The notes below the pieces were generated by a model that saw only the letters and a list, made by a program, of their open reading frames with translations, did not search any database and was not told the DNA's origin. A program made the position numbers and the translations under genes. A stretch of DNA of 64,000 nucleotides from Branchiostoma lanceolatum (lineage: Eukaryota; Chordata; Leptocardii; Amphioxiformes; Branchiostomatidae): contig NC_089724.1 of NCBI RefSeq assembly GCF_035083965.1, positions 1,514,501 through 1,578,500 on the forward strand. The letters run 5' to 3'. Of this stretch, positions 1-12,900 are shown piece by piece; the first letter of the stretch is position 1; each line of letters opens with the position of its first letter.

Positions 1-264
1 CATTTATCGCAGTACAGCCCTGTACAGAATGAGTGGCCAGATTATATTAGTCATGTTGTCTTCGAAGTTGTCGATTGTTTGCGAGCTAGTTTTCATATCA
101 GGACCTTTCGATGTCCGCCTGTCATATTCTTTAGGTGACTAATGACTGATCATTATTGCCCTGAAGAAGATGATAGATGGCCATCGAAACGTTGGCTGTT
201 ATCATTTCCTTGGTTGTGAATTAAGAATTTTGTTACTCAGCCATTCACCAACCTGATGTAGAAA

Positions 265-512
265 CTATTCACAGAAACATGTTCCAGTCGTGAAGTGTCC
301 TCTTTCAGACTCAATCAATCGTTCGCAGGCATCGGTGTCTGATGCATGGCGGCTGCAGACATGCATAGGGCTCGCCAGGCTGGTCTGCTCTCGGCATAGG
401 CCCTCCAGTTGTTTCTGGTGACTCCCAGCCCCTGGAGCGTGTTGAAGATCTGGTCTTCCCATCTTCCTCTAGGACGACCTTTAGGTCGCTTCCATGACGG
501 GTTGGGTTCCGA
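265..512 (-). pseudogene. LINE reverse-transcriptase C-terminal remnant
   Basis: On the minus strand a short open stretch reads KRPKGRPRGRWEDQI followed by FNTLQGLG. This is the basic tail typical of the C-terminus of non-LTR retrotransposon ORF2 proteins. No RT core is present, so it is a dead 3' fragment inside the receptor intron. The adjoining bases 110-280 carry the GAAGAAG...TCGAAACGTTGG stem-loop motif common in invertebrate interspersed repeats. Confidence 0.6.
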
Positions 513-583
513 TTAAATCAGTTTGATGCCGTCCTGAGTACTGAGGTTTGAGACTGGTTTTATGTTTTCTCCTTCGTCTCCAG

Positions 584-3500
584 GGTTCTGCATGGACCTG
601 CTGGCCTGGATGTCCTCCGAGCTCGGCTTCACCTACGAGCTGTACGCGGTGGCGGACGGGGAGTACGGGCGGTACAGGGACGACACGGGCGCCTGGACAG
701 GCATGGTCGGGGACGTGGTCGACGGGGTGCGTCAGGAATGAGTGAATGAATGAAGAGAGAATGAATGAATGAATGAATGAATGAATGAATGAATGAGCTG
801 TACGCGGTGGCGGACGGGGAGTACGGGCGGTACAGGGACGACACGGGCGCCTGGACAGGCATGGTCGGGGACGTGGTCGACGGGGTGCGTCAGGAATGAA
901 GGAATGAATGAATGAAGAGAGAATGAGTGAATGAATGAATGAATGAGTGAATGAATGAGCTGTACGCGGTGGCAGACGGGGAGTACGGGCGGTACAGGGA
1001 CGACACGGGCGCCTGGACAGGCATGGTCGGGGACGTGGTCGACGGGGTGCGTCAGGAATGAAGGAATGAATGAATGAAGAGAGAATGAGTGAATGAATGA
1101 ATGAATGAGTGAATGAATGAGCTGTACGCGGTGGCGGACGGGGAGTACGGGCGGTACAGGGACGACACGGGCGCCTGGACAGGCATGGTCGGGGACGTGG
1201 TCGACGGGGTGCGTCAGGAATGAGTGAATGAATGAAGAGAGAATGAATGAATGAATGAATGAATGAATGAATGAATGAATGAGCTGTACGCGGTGGCGGA
1301 CGGGGAGTACGGGCGGTACAGGGACGACACGAAACAGAGAGCCTTCAGAGTATGATACTCAAGTATGCTCAGAGTAAGGGAGTTCAATTATCCTTTGTGA
1401 GAGTCATGAACAGCAGACAGAAAGACATAGCATTTGCAAGAATCAATGTTCTACTGCACCAGGCACATATGGTGGTGAAGGAAGACTTTTGGCCCAAGGG
1501 GGTCAGGTGCCGTGAATGGATGTCAGAGAGGAGGTACAAAAGCAAGGGTGACAACACTGAGGATGGCGGTGAGAGAAACCAAGCAACTCATTTGAACGGG
1601 CCAGGAAAGAGAAACGGAGAAGCTCAGAAACTCAGCCTTGAAAATGCCAGAGTTCAGCAGTAAGACTCATGCGGATGTTACTCTGTCAGTTGGGTGCTAC
1701 AACTGTAGGGGAATCACAACATCTATCCCCTTCATCACAGAGTACTTACAAGACATTGACATATTAGCAATATCTGAGCACTGGCTGTACCCTCAGGCTA
1801 CTTCAGCCCTAGACAACTTGTTAATGACACACAGAGGTTGGGGCAAGGCAGATAGCAAGCTGACAGAACACACTACAAGTCACTGGAGGAGAGGCCAGGG
1901 CGGTGTAGCCTTTTTATGGAAAACGTCCATTGACTATGCTGTCCATAAGTTAGAAGATGGAAATGATAGAATCATAGGAATAAGAGTCCAACAAAAGAAT
2001 GGCCAGAAACTATTCCTCTTTGCAGTGTATTTCCCAGATTCAACTAAACCCATTGAGGAATACAGAGAACAAATAGACTATGTGAGAGAGATGTACAGAA
2101 AATACGAGAGCGAAGGAAATGTGATATTCCTCGGAGACTTCAATGCAGATATGGGGAGGAGCGGTGGTCCCAGAGGTAGAGGATCCTCATCCAAACTGGG
2201 CGATGAACTGATTGATATCACCCTTGAACTAGACCTTGTGTCCCTGAATTTAAGTCACCTATGCAAGGGTCCTCTGGAAACATTTCAAGGAAGTGGTGAT
2301 AGACAGTCCACAATCGACCACATATTAGTACCGTGCTCGCTACTTGCAGACACAATAGGATGTGAAGTCATGGATTACAATGAACTTAATATGTCAGACC
2401 ACAATCCCATCATTGCTCAGTTTTCCAACAAACTAAGAGAGTGGAAAGAGAGCAGTCCAGACCCACGGTTGAACTGGGAAGGTGTGAGGAGTCAACCAAC
2501 AGAAAACACATACAAGAGGAGAGTTTGTCAAAGGCTGCAATCAGCTCCAGTACCAACCGAAAAATCACAGGAGGCTATTGAAGATGAACTGAGCTTGATA
2601 ACTACTGTATTAAAAAGAGCAGCTGAAGAAACATTACCAACAAAGACAATAAGACGTCACCAGAAACCATACTGGTCAGCAACGCTTACAGATTGTCACG
2701 AAAAGCAAGTGAAATCATGGCTATTATGGAAAGAAGCAGGAAAGCCGAGAGGAAAAGGTAATCCTCTGTATGCAGATTACAAGAGCAGCAAGGGTCAGTT
2801 CAGAACTGAACTAAGAGAGGCAAAGCTTTTGCACGAGGCCAAAGAGAATGAGGAGTTAGCCTCATTGGCAAGCACAGATGACAAAAAGTTTTGGAGGAGA
2901 GTGAGGCAAAGAAAGGGCAAAAAAGACCAGCCACAGGCAGTCAAGGTGGGAGAACAGCTCATCACAGACCCTGCAGAAGTCAGAGAAACCTGGGCCAAGC
3001 ATTTCGAAATGCTAGGAAATGAACAAGAAGAAGAAGGTAGACTCTTTGATGATAACCATAAGAAGATAATTGAAGACGAGGTGAAAAGCATGGAAAAAGA
3101 AAGCCACAGTAATGCTGAGGTCATACTTGACGAGCCTTTTACTGTAGCAGAAGTAGCCTCAATCTGCAGAACACTTAAGAACAACAAAAGGGGAGGCAGA
3201 GATGGCTTAACCTATGAACACTTGAAGTATGCTGGTGAAGTACTGTGGGCTAGACTAACGTACCTCTTTAACGCAATAAGGGAATCAGAGCACATACCAG
3301 AGGCCTTCAAAAAGGGCCTCAAAGTTCCCTTACTGAAGCAGAACAAAACCAACAAAGCGGACTTGGACTCGCACCGCGGTATCACCCTACTACCAGTAAT
3401 ATCTAAAGTCTGGGAATCACTACTCTTCAACAGACTGAAACCATGGCTTAAGTCGAGGGGGCTTCCTCATGAGCTACAGAGTGGAGGACAGCTAGGATGC

Positions 3501-6500
3501 AGCAACTTAACAACAGCCTACATGGTCCAAGAGATAGTAAACCACTATCAAGAGAGAAGTGGCACTGTCTACGGGTGCTTCTTAGACACCAAAAAAGCAT
3601 ACGACACAGTGTGGATAGATGGCATGTTGTACAAGATCTACAAGGCAGGTATCGACAGCAAACTCTGGCGTCTTCTCAGACACATGCATATAGGCAGTAA
3701 GTTCTCCGTGCTGCTGGATGGGAGAGAGTCCAGGGAGTTTGTGACTACAAGGGGCGTAAACCAGGGTGGCATCCTGTCATTAACTTGTTTCCTGTTAGCC
3801 AACAATGACATCCATGATGTGTTGCAACTACAAGGAAGTGGTGTGTCCATAGGAGGGATGTACTGTGGTTCCCCAGCCCTTGCAGACGACATTTGCCTAT
3901 TGGCAGGAACAAGGAGAGGTTTACAAGGCATGATTAATACAATAGCTGACTATGGAAGAAGATGGAGATTTCAATTCGCTCCCAACAAAAGCCAATGCAT
4001 CGTGTTCACACAAGGGAACCACAGGATGCATAGAATCAACACAGATCCTGAATGGGTGATGGGTGCATCAGAAATCCCAGAAGCACGCACGGTAACACAC
4101 GTAGGAATACAACATTCGTCCAACACAACTTCAGCGGCAGCCATAGAGAGTGCCTGTAGAAAGGGGAAAGGGCGTATCAGTGCCATCTTGTCTACCGGTC
4201 TAGAAGGACACACCCCCAACCCACTGGTCACAAAAATACTTTACCACACAATCGTCATACCCAGTATGTTGCACGGTTGCGAATTATGGTACCCTACCCA
4301 GACAGACCTGATGAAGTTGGAGAGAGTTCACAGAGGAGGGGTGAAGCGTATGCAGAATATGCACCCACAGACAGGAACTAGAGAGAGCCTTGGTGCCCTG
4401 GGGATGCATACTCTGAAAGCCATCATGGACAAACACAAGCTGTGTTTCTTCGGTAGGCTTGCCAATCTCCCTTGTACTGCACTAGCCAAGAAAGTCTTCC
4501 TCTTCAGATTGTATTCGCACATACTGGCAAGGCCATGTCGCACAACAAGAGGTTTCATTAGCGACAGCTTCAGAGCAGCCGAAGATTATGGCCTAACAGA
4601 GTTCCTTGAAAGATACTGGCAAACGGTAGAGTTCCCGACAAAAATGGAGTGGAAGCAAATAGTGAAGAGGGCAGTGAGTGCCAAGGAAGAGAGTGAATGG
4701 GTCTCAGCACACAGTCACCAACCTAGATCCTTCAGAGTACACAGTACGAGCTCAGAACCCCACAAGCTGTGGTCACTTGCAAGGAAACACCCAAAGCACC
4801 AAAAGACTCTACAGAAACTAGTACATCTGAGTACAGCCCCGGTGAAACACAGCCCTAAGCAATGCCCTACATGTGACGCAACAACAACAGATATAGTCGG
4901 GCACTTGGTCTCTAGCTGTGTCACCTTTAACAACCTCAGAGACAGTTTAGCAGATGCAGCAACAGACAAGCTGGGCATCAGGGTGATGGCGTCCGTTCAC
5001 CAACAGCCAGACGAAAGGTTTACGGAAATAATGCTGGGAGCAGATATTGTAGAAGATGAGATTGACCCTGACATTTGGGAGGACTACATGATAACTGTAG
5101 CTGGACTGCTGTATCCCCTGGCAACTTTAGCACTAAAGCATGTGGACTTTAGGAGATAAGGAAAGACCAACAAGCCGAGATTAAGGACAGTTTGCTCCGT
5201 TCCGACTCTACTTCTAAAGTAACCAGTGTAGCAGCAGGGGTGTTCCAACATACAAGATGAAAGGGACATTGATGACTCATGGACACTTTAAAGTCTCAGT
5301 ACAATGTATACAGGACTCTGATGATCCCTGTAAGAATATAAGGATTCAGTGCTAATGCGCACAACCGAAAATTTTCAATGACGAGTGATTCACTGCAATG
5401 ACCAGTACCGAACTGACCGATATCGTTTGTACCGATTAATGCTATCAAATATTCTATTGAATCTTGTGTATATATGCAGAAAGTTATTATTTTATATTGT
5501 AACACCTTATAATGACTGTATATTCATGTATTTTATTAATGTGGCTCTCCTGACATGGAGGAATAAAGAAAGGAAAGGAAAGGAAAGTGATTCACTGAAA
5601 TAACCAGTACCGAACCGGCCGAAATCGTTTGTAACGATTAATGCTATCAAATGTTTTATTGAATCTTGTGTATATATGCAGAAAGTTATTATTTTATATT
5701 GTAACACCTGATTATGACTGTATATTCATGTATTTTTATTAATGTGGCTCTCCTAACATGGAGGAATAAAGAAAGGAAAGGAAAGGAAAGGAAATGAATG
5801 AGCTGTACGCGGTGGCGGACGGGGAGTACGGGCGGTACAGGGACGACACGGGCGCCTGGACAGGCATGGTCGGGGACGTGGTCGACGGGGTGCGTCAGGA
5901 ATGAAGGAATGAATGAATGAAGAGAGAATGAGTGAATGAATGAATGAATGAGTGAATGAATGAGCTGTACGCGGTGGCAGACGGGGAGTACGGGCGGTAC
6001 AGGGACGACACGGGCGCCTGGACAGGCATGGTCGGGGACGTGGTCGACGGGGTGCGTCAGGAATGAAGGAATGAATGAATGAAGAGAGAATGAGTGAATG
6101 AATGAATGAATGAGTGAATGAATGAGCTGTACGCGGTGGCAGACGGGGAGTACGGGCGGTACAGGGACGACACGGGCGCCTGGACAGGCATGGTCGGGGA
6201 CGTGGTCGACGGGGTGCGTCAGGAATGAAGGAATGAATGAATGAAGAGAGAATGAGTGAATGAATGAATGAATGAGTGAATGAATGAGCTGTACGCGGTG
6301 GCAGACGGGGAGTACGGGCGGTACAGGGACGACACGGGCGCCTGGACAGGCATGGTCGGGGACGTGGTCGACGGGGTGCGTCAGGAATGAAGGAATGAAT
6401 GAATGAAGAGAGAATGAGTGAATGAATGAATGAACAACTGCCACAGGTTCTACAGAGTCCACCAGACAAACAACAAACCCCACAAGTTATGGACACTAGC

Positions 6501-9500
6501 AAGACAACAGCCAGAGTACCAGAGAGACCTTAAGAACCTCATACTTCTCAGTACCATCCCAACCAGACACACCGTAAAAACATGTCCAACCTGCCATGAC
6601 CCTACAGAAGACTTGGTCGGTCACCTAGTCACCAGATGTTCCACTTTTAACCACTTACGACAAACCCTGGCAGAAGAAATAGCAAACATTCTGGGAGTAA
6701 GAGTCATGGTAAAAGTACACGAACAACCAGACGAGAGATTCACAGAGGTCATGCTGGGTGCCGAGATAGTAGAAGAAGTTGTGGAACCAGCTGTGTGGAG
6801 CGCCTTCATCACAACAACGGCCAGATTGCTCCGCCCTCTGGCAGCCATGGCATTAAAGCACGCCACCTGGAAAGAGAGGCAAAACTGCAGCACGGGGGAA
6901 GGAGAATAGAGCACACGAGAGCTGAGTACATACATAGTATGTAAGCACATACGGGAGAAGAAGAAAGAGCTGGACTTTAACCACCCAAGCAAAGGCTACA
7001 ACACAGTCTTAGCAGAAACTAGGCTACGAGTTAAACACGCGAGCTGTGGAGAACTGAGCTGTGTGGATTCACAAGGAGTTGTAGAGAATGATGCAGAGAC
7101 AATGAACTTTGAAAGTGAAACACTAAAGACCTTTAAAGAACTCTGAGAGTTATTTGTACAATACACAGAAACAGTTTTTTATAGATATGATATGATAGAT
7201 CTGATCGAATGTTTGTTTTTTAATGTCCCAATGGTCATCAGTAGACTAGACGTGTGGGGCATGGGATACCCCTGGCAGGTTCGTTCACCTGGCCTCTGAG
7301 AGATTGTAAATATGAGTACGGAATAACAACAATATAAGAATATAATTATTTTATAAAACAGGATCGCTATGTACCACATGTTAAGTGTCATGGCATCCTC
7401 TTTGTAAATACTTCAACTATGCATCGCTCTCCCAAGGGAGGAATAAAGTACAAGAAAGAGGAATGAATGAGCTGTACGCGGTGGCAGACGGGGAGTACGG
7501 GCGGTACAGGGACGACACGGGCGCCTGGACAGGCATGGTCGGGGACGTGGTCGACGGGGTGCGTCAGGAATGAAGGAATGAATGAATGAAGAGAGAATGA
7601 GTGAATGAATGAATGAATGAGTGAATGAATGAGCTGTACGCGGTGGCGGACGGGGAGTACGGGCGGTACAGGGACGACACGGGCGCCTGGACAGGCATGG
7701 TCGGGGACGTGGTCGACGGGGTGCGTCAGGAATGAAGGAATGAATGAATGAAGAGAGAATGAGTGAATGAATGAATGAATGAGTGAATGAATGAGCTGTA
7801 CGCGGTGGCAGACGGGGAGTACGGGCGGTACAGGGACGACACGGGCGCCTGGACAGGCATGGTCGGGGACGTGGTCGACGGGGTGCGTCAGGAATGAAGG
7901 AATGAATGAATGAAGAGAGAATGAGTGAATGAATGAATGAATGAGTGAATGAATGAGCTGTACGCGGTGGCAGACGGGGAGTACGGGCGGTACAGGGACG
8001 ACACGGGCGCCTGGACAGGCATGGTCGGGGACGTGGTCGACGGGGTGCGTCAGGAATGAAGGAATGAATGAATGAAGAGAGAATGAGTGAATGAATGAAT
8101 GAATGAGTGAATGAATGAGCTGTACGCGGTGGCAGACGGGGAGTACGGGCGGTACAGGGACGACACGGGCGCCTGGACAGGCATGGTCGGGGACGTGGTC
8201 GACGGGGTGCGTCAGGAATGAGTGAATGAATGAAGAGAGAATGAATGAATGAATGAATGAATGAATGAATGAATGAATGAATGAGCTGTACGCGGTGGCG
8301 GACGGGGAGTACGGGCGGTACAGGGACGACACGGGCGCCTGGACAGGCATGGTCGGGGACGTGGTCGACGGGGTGCGTCAGGAATGAAGGAATGAATGAA
8401 TGAAGAGAGAATGAGTGAATGAATGAATGAATGAGTGAATGAATGAGCTGTACGCGGTGGCAGACGGGGAGTACGGGCGGTACAGGGACGACACGGGCGC
8501 CTGGACAGGCATGGTCGGGGACGTGGTCGGCGGGGTGCGTCAGGAATGACTGAATGAATGGAAGAATGAACGAATAAATGAATGACCGAACGAACGAACA
8601 AATGGCCCGGTATTACTACCCTTGAATAAGTTTTTGGGTCTCCCGGCGATATCATCCACAGAATTTAACGTCGCAGAACTAGTCCTGTGTGTTCTCATGT
8701 CCTTGTTCTCCTGTTGTCCTGCCCAGACGGCGGACATTGCCGTGGCGATCGTGTCCATCACGTCCCGGCGCCAGGAGGTGGGAGACTTCACGCTGCCCTT
8801 CTACGCCAACGGCATCACGTTTGCCATGCGGAAGTCTCAATCTAGGTGAGCGGAAGGGCGGTTGTTGTTCACATTCCGGGCCTTGTGCCACATAGGTGAG
8901 CAAGTTTTGCCCCTGAAATGTAGTTTTTTGTTCACCAGGAAGGGACCCGAAGCAATATCAGGGCCCGAAAAAATGGAAATAAAAAGAATTCTGACATCTT
9001 TATGGTATTGACAATTATAACACTGTTTAACTCATTTGCGTAATAACTTAATACTTTGAGCATTTTAAAACCTCGCAGAAACGTGCCGTACGATGATCCC
9101 CTTAGTTTCGCGAGCCTACAAAAACTCCGGCCACGATTTTCAGTGAGTTGTCACATCACAACAACGTTTTGCATTATGGATGTCGCTATACATTGTGATA
9201 GTGTTGTTTGAACTAATCATGTATAGAAATGACTAAATGAATTGACTTTCAAAATCCTAATACAGTATTGCTTTGGGCACATAGCCATAGGTCAGCAAGG
9301 TTTGCCCCTGGTGAAATGTACCTTTGTCCAGCCTACATAACACTTACTACCTTGCACAGTTTTCTTGATTTGTGATGACAGAATGTGATGTATAATGAAC
9401 GTCCTCTTCGCAGCAAGTCGAACTGGGGATTCGTGAGGCCGTTCGAGGGAACCCTGTGGGCCACTATCCTGATGACGGCAGTGGCGGTCGCCATCTTTCA

Positions 9501-9880
9501 GGGAGTCGCGAATTGCGTCACAAAGCAAAGGTACTAACACATGCTCCATGCCGGACTTATAATGCGTTACTCCGATATATCAGCGATACGGAACTGCAGC
9601 CGAAGATACATCCATGGTCGGTATATGTTCATCCAGAAGGTCTGGCAAGCTAGAGAGTCGGCACCGGCTAGAAACGGAAGGATATCTTCAAGTTTTTGAC
9701 ATAGTTTACGGCCTCTATGAACAACGCGTAGACAAGCTGCTAGGGTCCGAAATCTTATCATTTCAATGTTTCATCAAGACCTACACTGAGCTCATACCAA
9801 GTTGGCAAGTATCATGTATCAATTCATCCTGCAAGGCCTTCTTTGCGTTATCGTGTTGACAGAGAGACAAACACGTACAC

Positions 9881-9911
<31 letters not shown>

Positions 9912-9941
9912 TACACACACACACACACACACAAACACACA

Positions 9942-9980
<39 letters not shown>

Positions 9981-12900
9981 CCGCTACCGTAAAACATAAC
10001 CTTCTGGCGAAGGCAGCAAAGATCCTGGAAAATATAGGTTTATTCTTAAACGAGTTTTTCTTTTCTTCTTCATCTTCCTAATCTCCAAGCAGATCCACAC
10101 CGGGCGCGAAAATCGTATATGCTAGCCAGAGAAGGTCCAGTCACATGGAGCATGTGTTTGTACCTTCTCTGGCTAGCATATACGATTTTCGCGCCCGGTG
10201 TGGATCTGCTTGGAGATTACATCTTCCATCCTGTTCGTTGCAGAGACCCGGAAACCGAGGAGTACGTCCACCCGGAGAGAGGGACCCTCGCGGCCGAGGC
10301 CGGGTTCTGGGGGCACGCCTGGGAGTCCCTGGTGGTCCTGGTGCAGCTCAGCCCGGACTTCCTACCCAGATCGCTGTCTGGTAAGTTATTATCGGAGATG
10401 TGCATTTCCTGTTCCCGCAGGAATTACTTTATATAGGTGTATTCTAATCTCGGAGGACTGAATGCTAGCCTGTGTTTACACAAGCTCTCGGCCGGACGTT
10501 AGGGGGCTGGCGGTTACAGGACCGGCCGGCCGCTAGGAGCGCGTGTCAGGCTAGACTGAATGCAAGGTTAGCCAAATTCGGCCTTACTTAAATGTATGTT
10601 CGCAAAATATAAAAGATGAATCATCATCATCATCCACTGGTTTCTTCTGCATCTGCAATGGTGGAAACGCCCTCCTGTTGCATTCAGTCTTTCTTCATCT
10701 TCCTCCACTGTGTCTTGCAAAAGATGAATACGGACAACATATATAAGTAGAAAGGTTACCACTGCCAGTTGGAAACCGCATTGATGATATCTACAAGTTG
10801 GTTCTATAATATATATATTTTCGGAATCCTTTTTCCTCAGTTCTTGAATCTGCCCGGTTGAATTAACCTATAGATACTGGACATGTCGTCCTTCTTTACT
10901 TTCACTACCAGTGGCTCTACTAGCCTCTAGTTTCAGTTTCAGTTTCACATCAGTTTCACTTTCCTCCAGGCCGGATTGTGACATTTTTCTGGTGCATCGG
11001 CGTCCTGGTGGCGACCTCAACCTACACCGCAAACCTGGCGGCCTTCCTCACGGTCAGCAGTGCGGAGAGCTCCATCAGTTCACCTGAGGACCTCCTCACA
11101 CAGGTAGGTCAGCAGTGCGGGCAGCTCCATTAGTTCACCTGAGGACCTCCTCACACAGGTAGGTCAGCAGTGCGGAGAGCTCCATCAGTTCACCTGAGGA
11201 CCTCCTCACACAGGTAGGTCAGCAGTGCGGAGAGCTCCATCAGTTCACCTGAGGACCTCCTCACACAGGTAGGTCAGCAGTGCGGAGAGCTCCATCAGTT
11301 AACCTGAGGACCTCCTCACACAGGTAGGTCAGCAGTGCGGAGAGCTCCATCAGTTCACCTGAGGACCTCCTCACACAGGTAGGTCAGCAGTGCGGAGAGC
11401 TCCATAACTTCACCTGAGGACCTCGTCACATAGGTAGGTCAGCAGTGCGGAGAGCTCCATCAGTTCACCTGAGGACCTCCTCACACAGGTAGGTCAGCAG
11501 TGCGGAGAGCTCCATCAGTTCACCTGAGGACCTCCTCACACAGGTAGGGCAGCAGTGCGGAGAGCTCCATCAGTTCACCTGAGGACCTCCTCACACAGGT
11601 AGGTCAGCAGTGCGGAGAGCTACATCAGTTCACCTGAGGACCTCCTCACACAGGTAGGTCAGCAGTGCGGAGAGCTACATCAGTTCACCTGAGGACCTCC
11701 TCACACAGGTAGGTCAGCAGTGCGGAGAGCTACATCAGTTCACCTGAGGGGCGGAAATGTATCTGTAGATACAACAAAGAAGAATATGCTTCTTGGATAG
11801 AGATAACGTTACTGCCTTCAGTACGTACCTCACTACTGGAGTACGGATTTTATGACATCTTGTCCGTTTACCTTTTGTTTATTTAGAACCCTTTTTTGAA
11901 CTTCTGAGTCGCTATTTTTTTTTTGTATAGAATATTCTTGATGCTTCCGTAAGTTCAAAGTAAACATCATTCTCCTCATTGAAAAAAGGAGCCGTATGGG
12001 CGCTTGAAACGTCTGAGTTTACAAATGTGTTTATCCAGTAGTAAAGAGTCAAATTTATTCCTCCTTTCCTGACCTGTATGTCTAATATTCACAAACGTAC
12101 CTCACTATGATGTTTTTTTTTCCTGTTTGTTCGTCTGTTTGCAGACAGAGTACACATACGGCGCAGTGGAGCCGTACTCGTCCTATACACAGTTCCAAAC
12201 CACCACCGCGGAGCCGTACCACTCGCTCGGGCTGTACATGCAGGCCAACAAAGAGTCGGTTCTCGTCCAGAGCGTGGCCGAAGGGCTGGAGAAAGCTCGG
12301 GCCGAGAACTACGCCCTCTTTACCGACAGCGCCGAACTGGACTACGCGGTGAATGTTTGATTGTTTCGCATGACCGGTTAACCTCCTCAATGTGTAATGT
12401 GGGTCGTGTGGCGTGAGTGTTTGGCCTTGAACCAAACGGTCCCGAGTTCGAACCCCCCTGACGCCACCGATGTTGTGCCCTTGGGAAAGGCATTTTACAC
12501 GACTTTCCTCACTTCGCCCAGGTGTAAAAAAAAAGAGTTATACTGTTCTGTGTACGTGGCACTGTTAATATAAGTTATAAAAAACTTGAGTGCAGTGCCA
12601 CGCTTATGTTATGTCAGTTAAAGTACCGTATACGTAAAGCTTTGGCTTCTTTCACTCTAAAATACAAGCCTTACCATCAGCATCATAATCGATGTGTAGA
12701 ATGTCGATATCGATGGCTAGGTTGGAACTGAACCCTAGGTTGGGACAGAACAATGCAGATAAGATATACAAAATAAAATGATTCTTTGTACACAACTAAT
12801 TGTTTTATTTAACCAACGTCTATCATCTTCCTCAGAGGAATTCTGAATGGTTTACATCGGCATTGCACTGCAGCTAGAGGTGTCACTGTATAAAGTTACT

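Larger units (their letters stand above)
1332..5794 (+). mobile_element. 5'-truncated non-LTR retrotransposon (LINE) with intact ORF2
   Basis: The insertion interrupts the 162-bp exon-derived array. It begins abruptly inside ORF1 (5' truncation). It keeps a full ORF2 and ends in a 3' UTR with a GGAAA-rich tail after GGAATAAAG. The array sequence on the right repeats roughly 55-60 bases seen on the left, so the target duplication may be long or hidden by the array periodicity. The intact 1173-codon ORF2 suggests a young insertion. Confidence 0.9.
637..8550 (+). repeat. Exon-edge tandem array: about 16 copies of the receptor S1 exon 3' half plus donor site, period about 162 bp
   Basis: The unit is the last 90 coding bases of exon 584-726 (encoding ELYAVADGEYGRYRDDTG and on to VVDG), the donor GTGCGT, and about 70 bp of GAAT-rich spacer. 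Copies begin near 637 (the real exon), 795, 956, 1119, 1281, 5800, 5961, 6124, 6286, 7468, 7630, 7793, 7956, 8117, 8284 and 8446. They are nearly identical, differing mainly at a GGCGGA/GGCAGA site. Two LINE copies split the array. The left edge joins the genuine exon and the right edge runs into unique intron. Using any later donor would add GAAT-derived stops to the mRNA, so the first donor must be preferred. Confidence 0.95.

Noticed and set aside
2795-4978. Several minus-strand frames of 70-130 codons
   Set aside because: Antisense of the LINE ORF2.
5689-8655. Long minus-strand open frames (up to 320 codons) with SFIHSFIH and PDAPRRPRPRPCLSRRP repeats
   Set aside because: They are antisense shadows of the 162-bp exon-derived array, whose GAAT spacers happen to lack stops in that direction.
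8885-9330. Repeated GTGAGCAAG / GTCAGCAAGG...TTTGCCCCTG blocks after the 8727-8845 exon donor
   Set aside because: They resemble each other over about 25 bases but do not contain exon sequence, so they were not counted as an exon-edge array.
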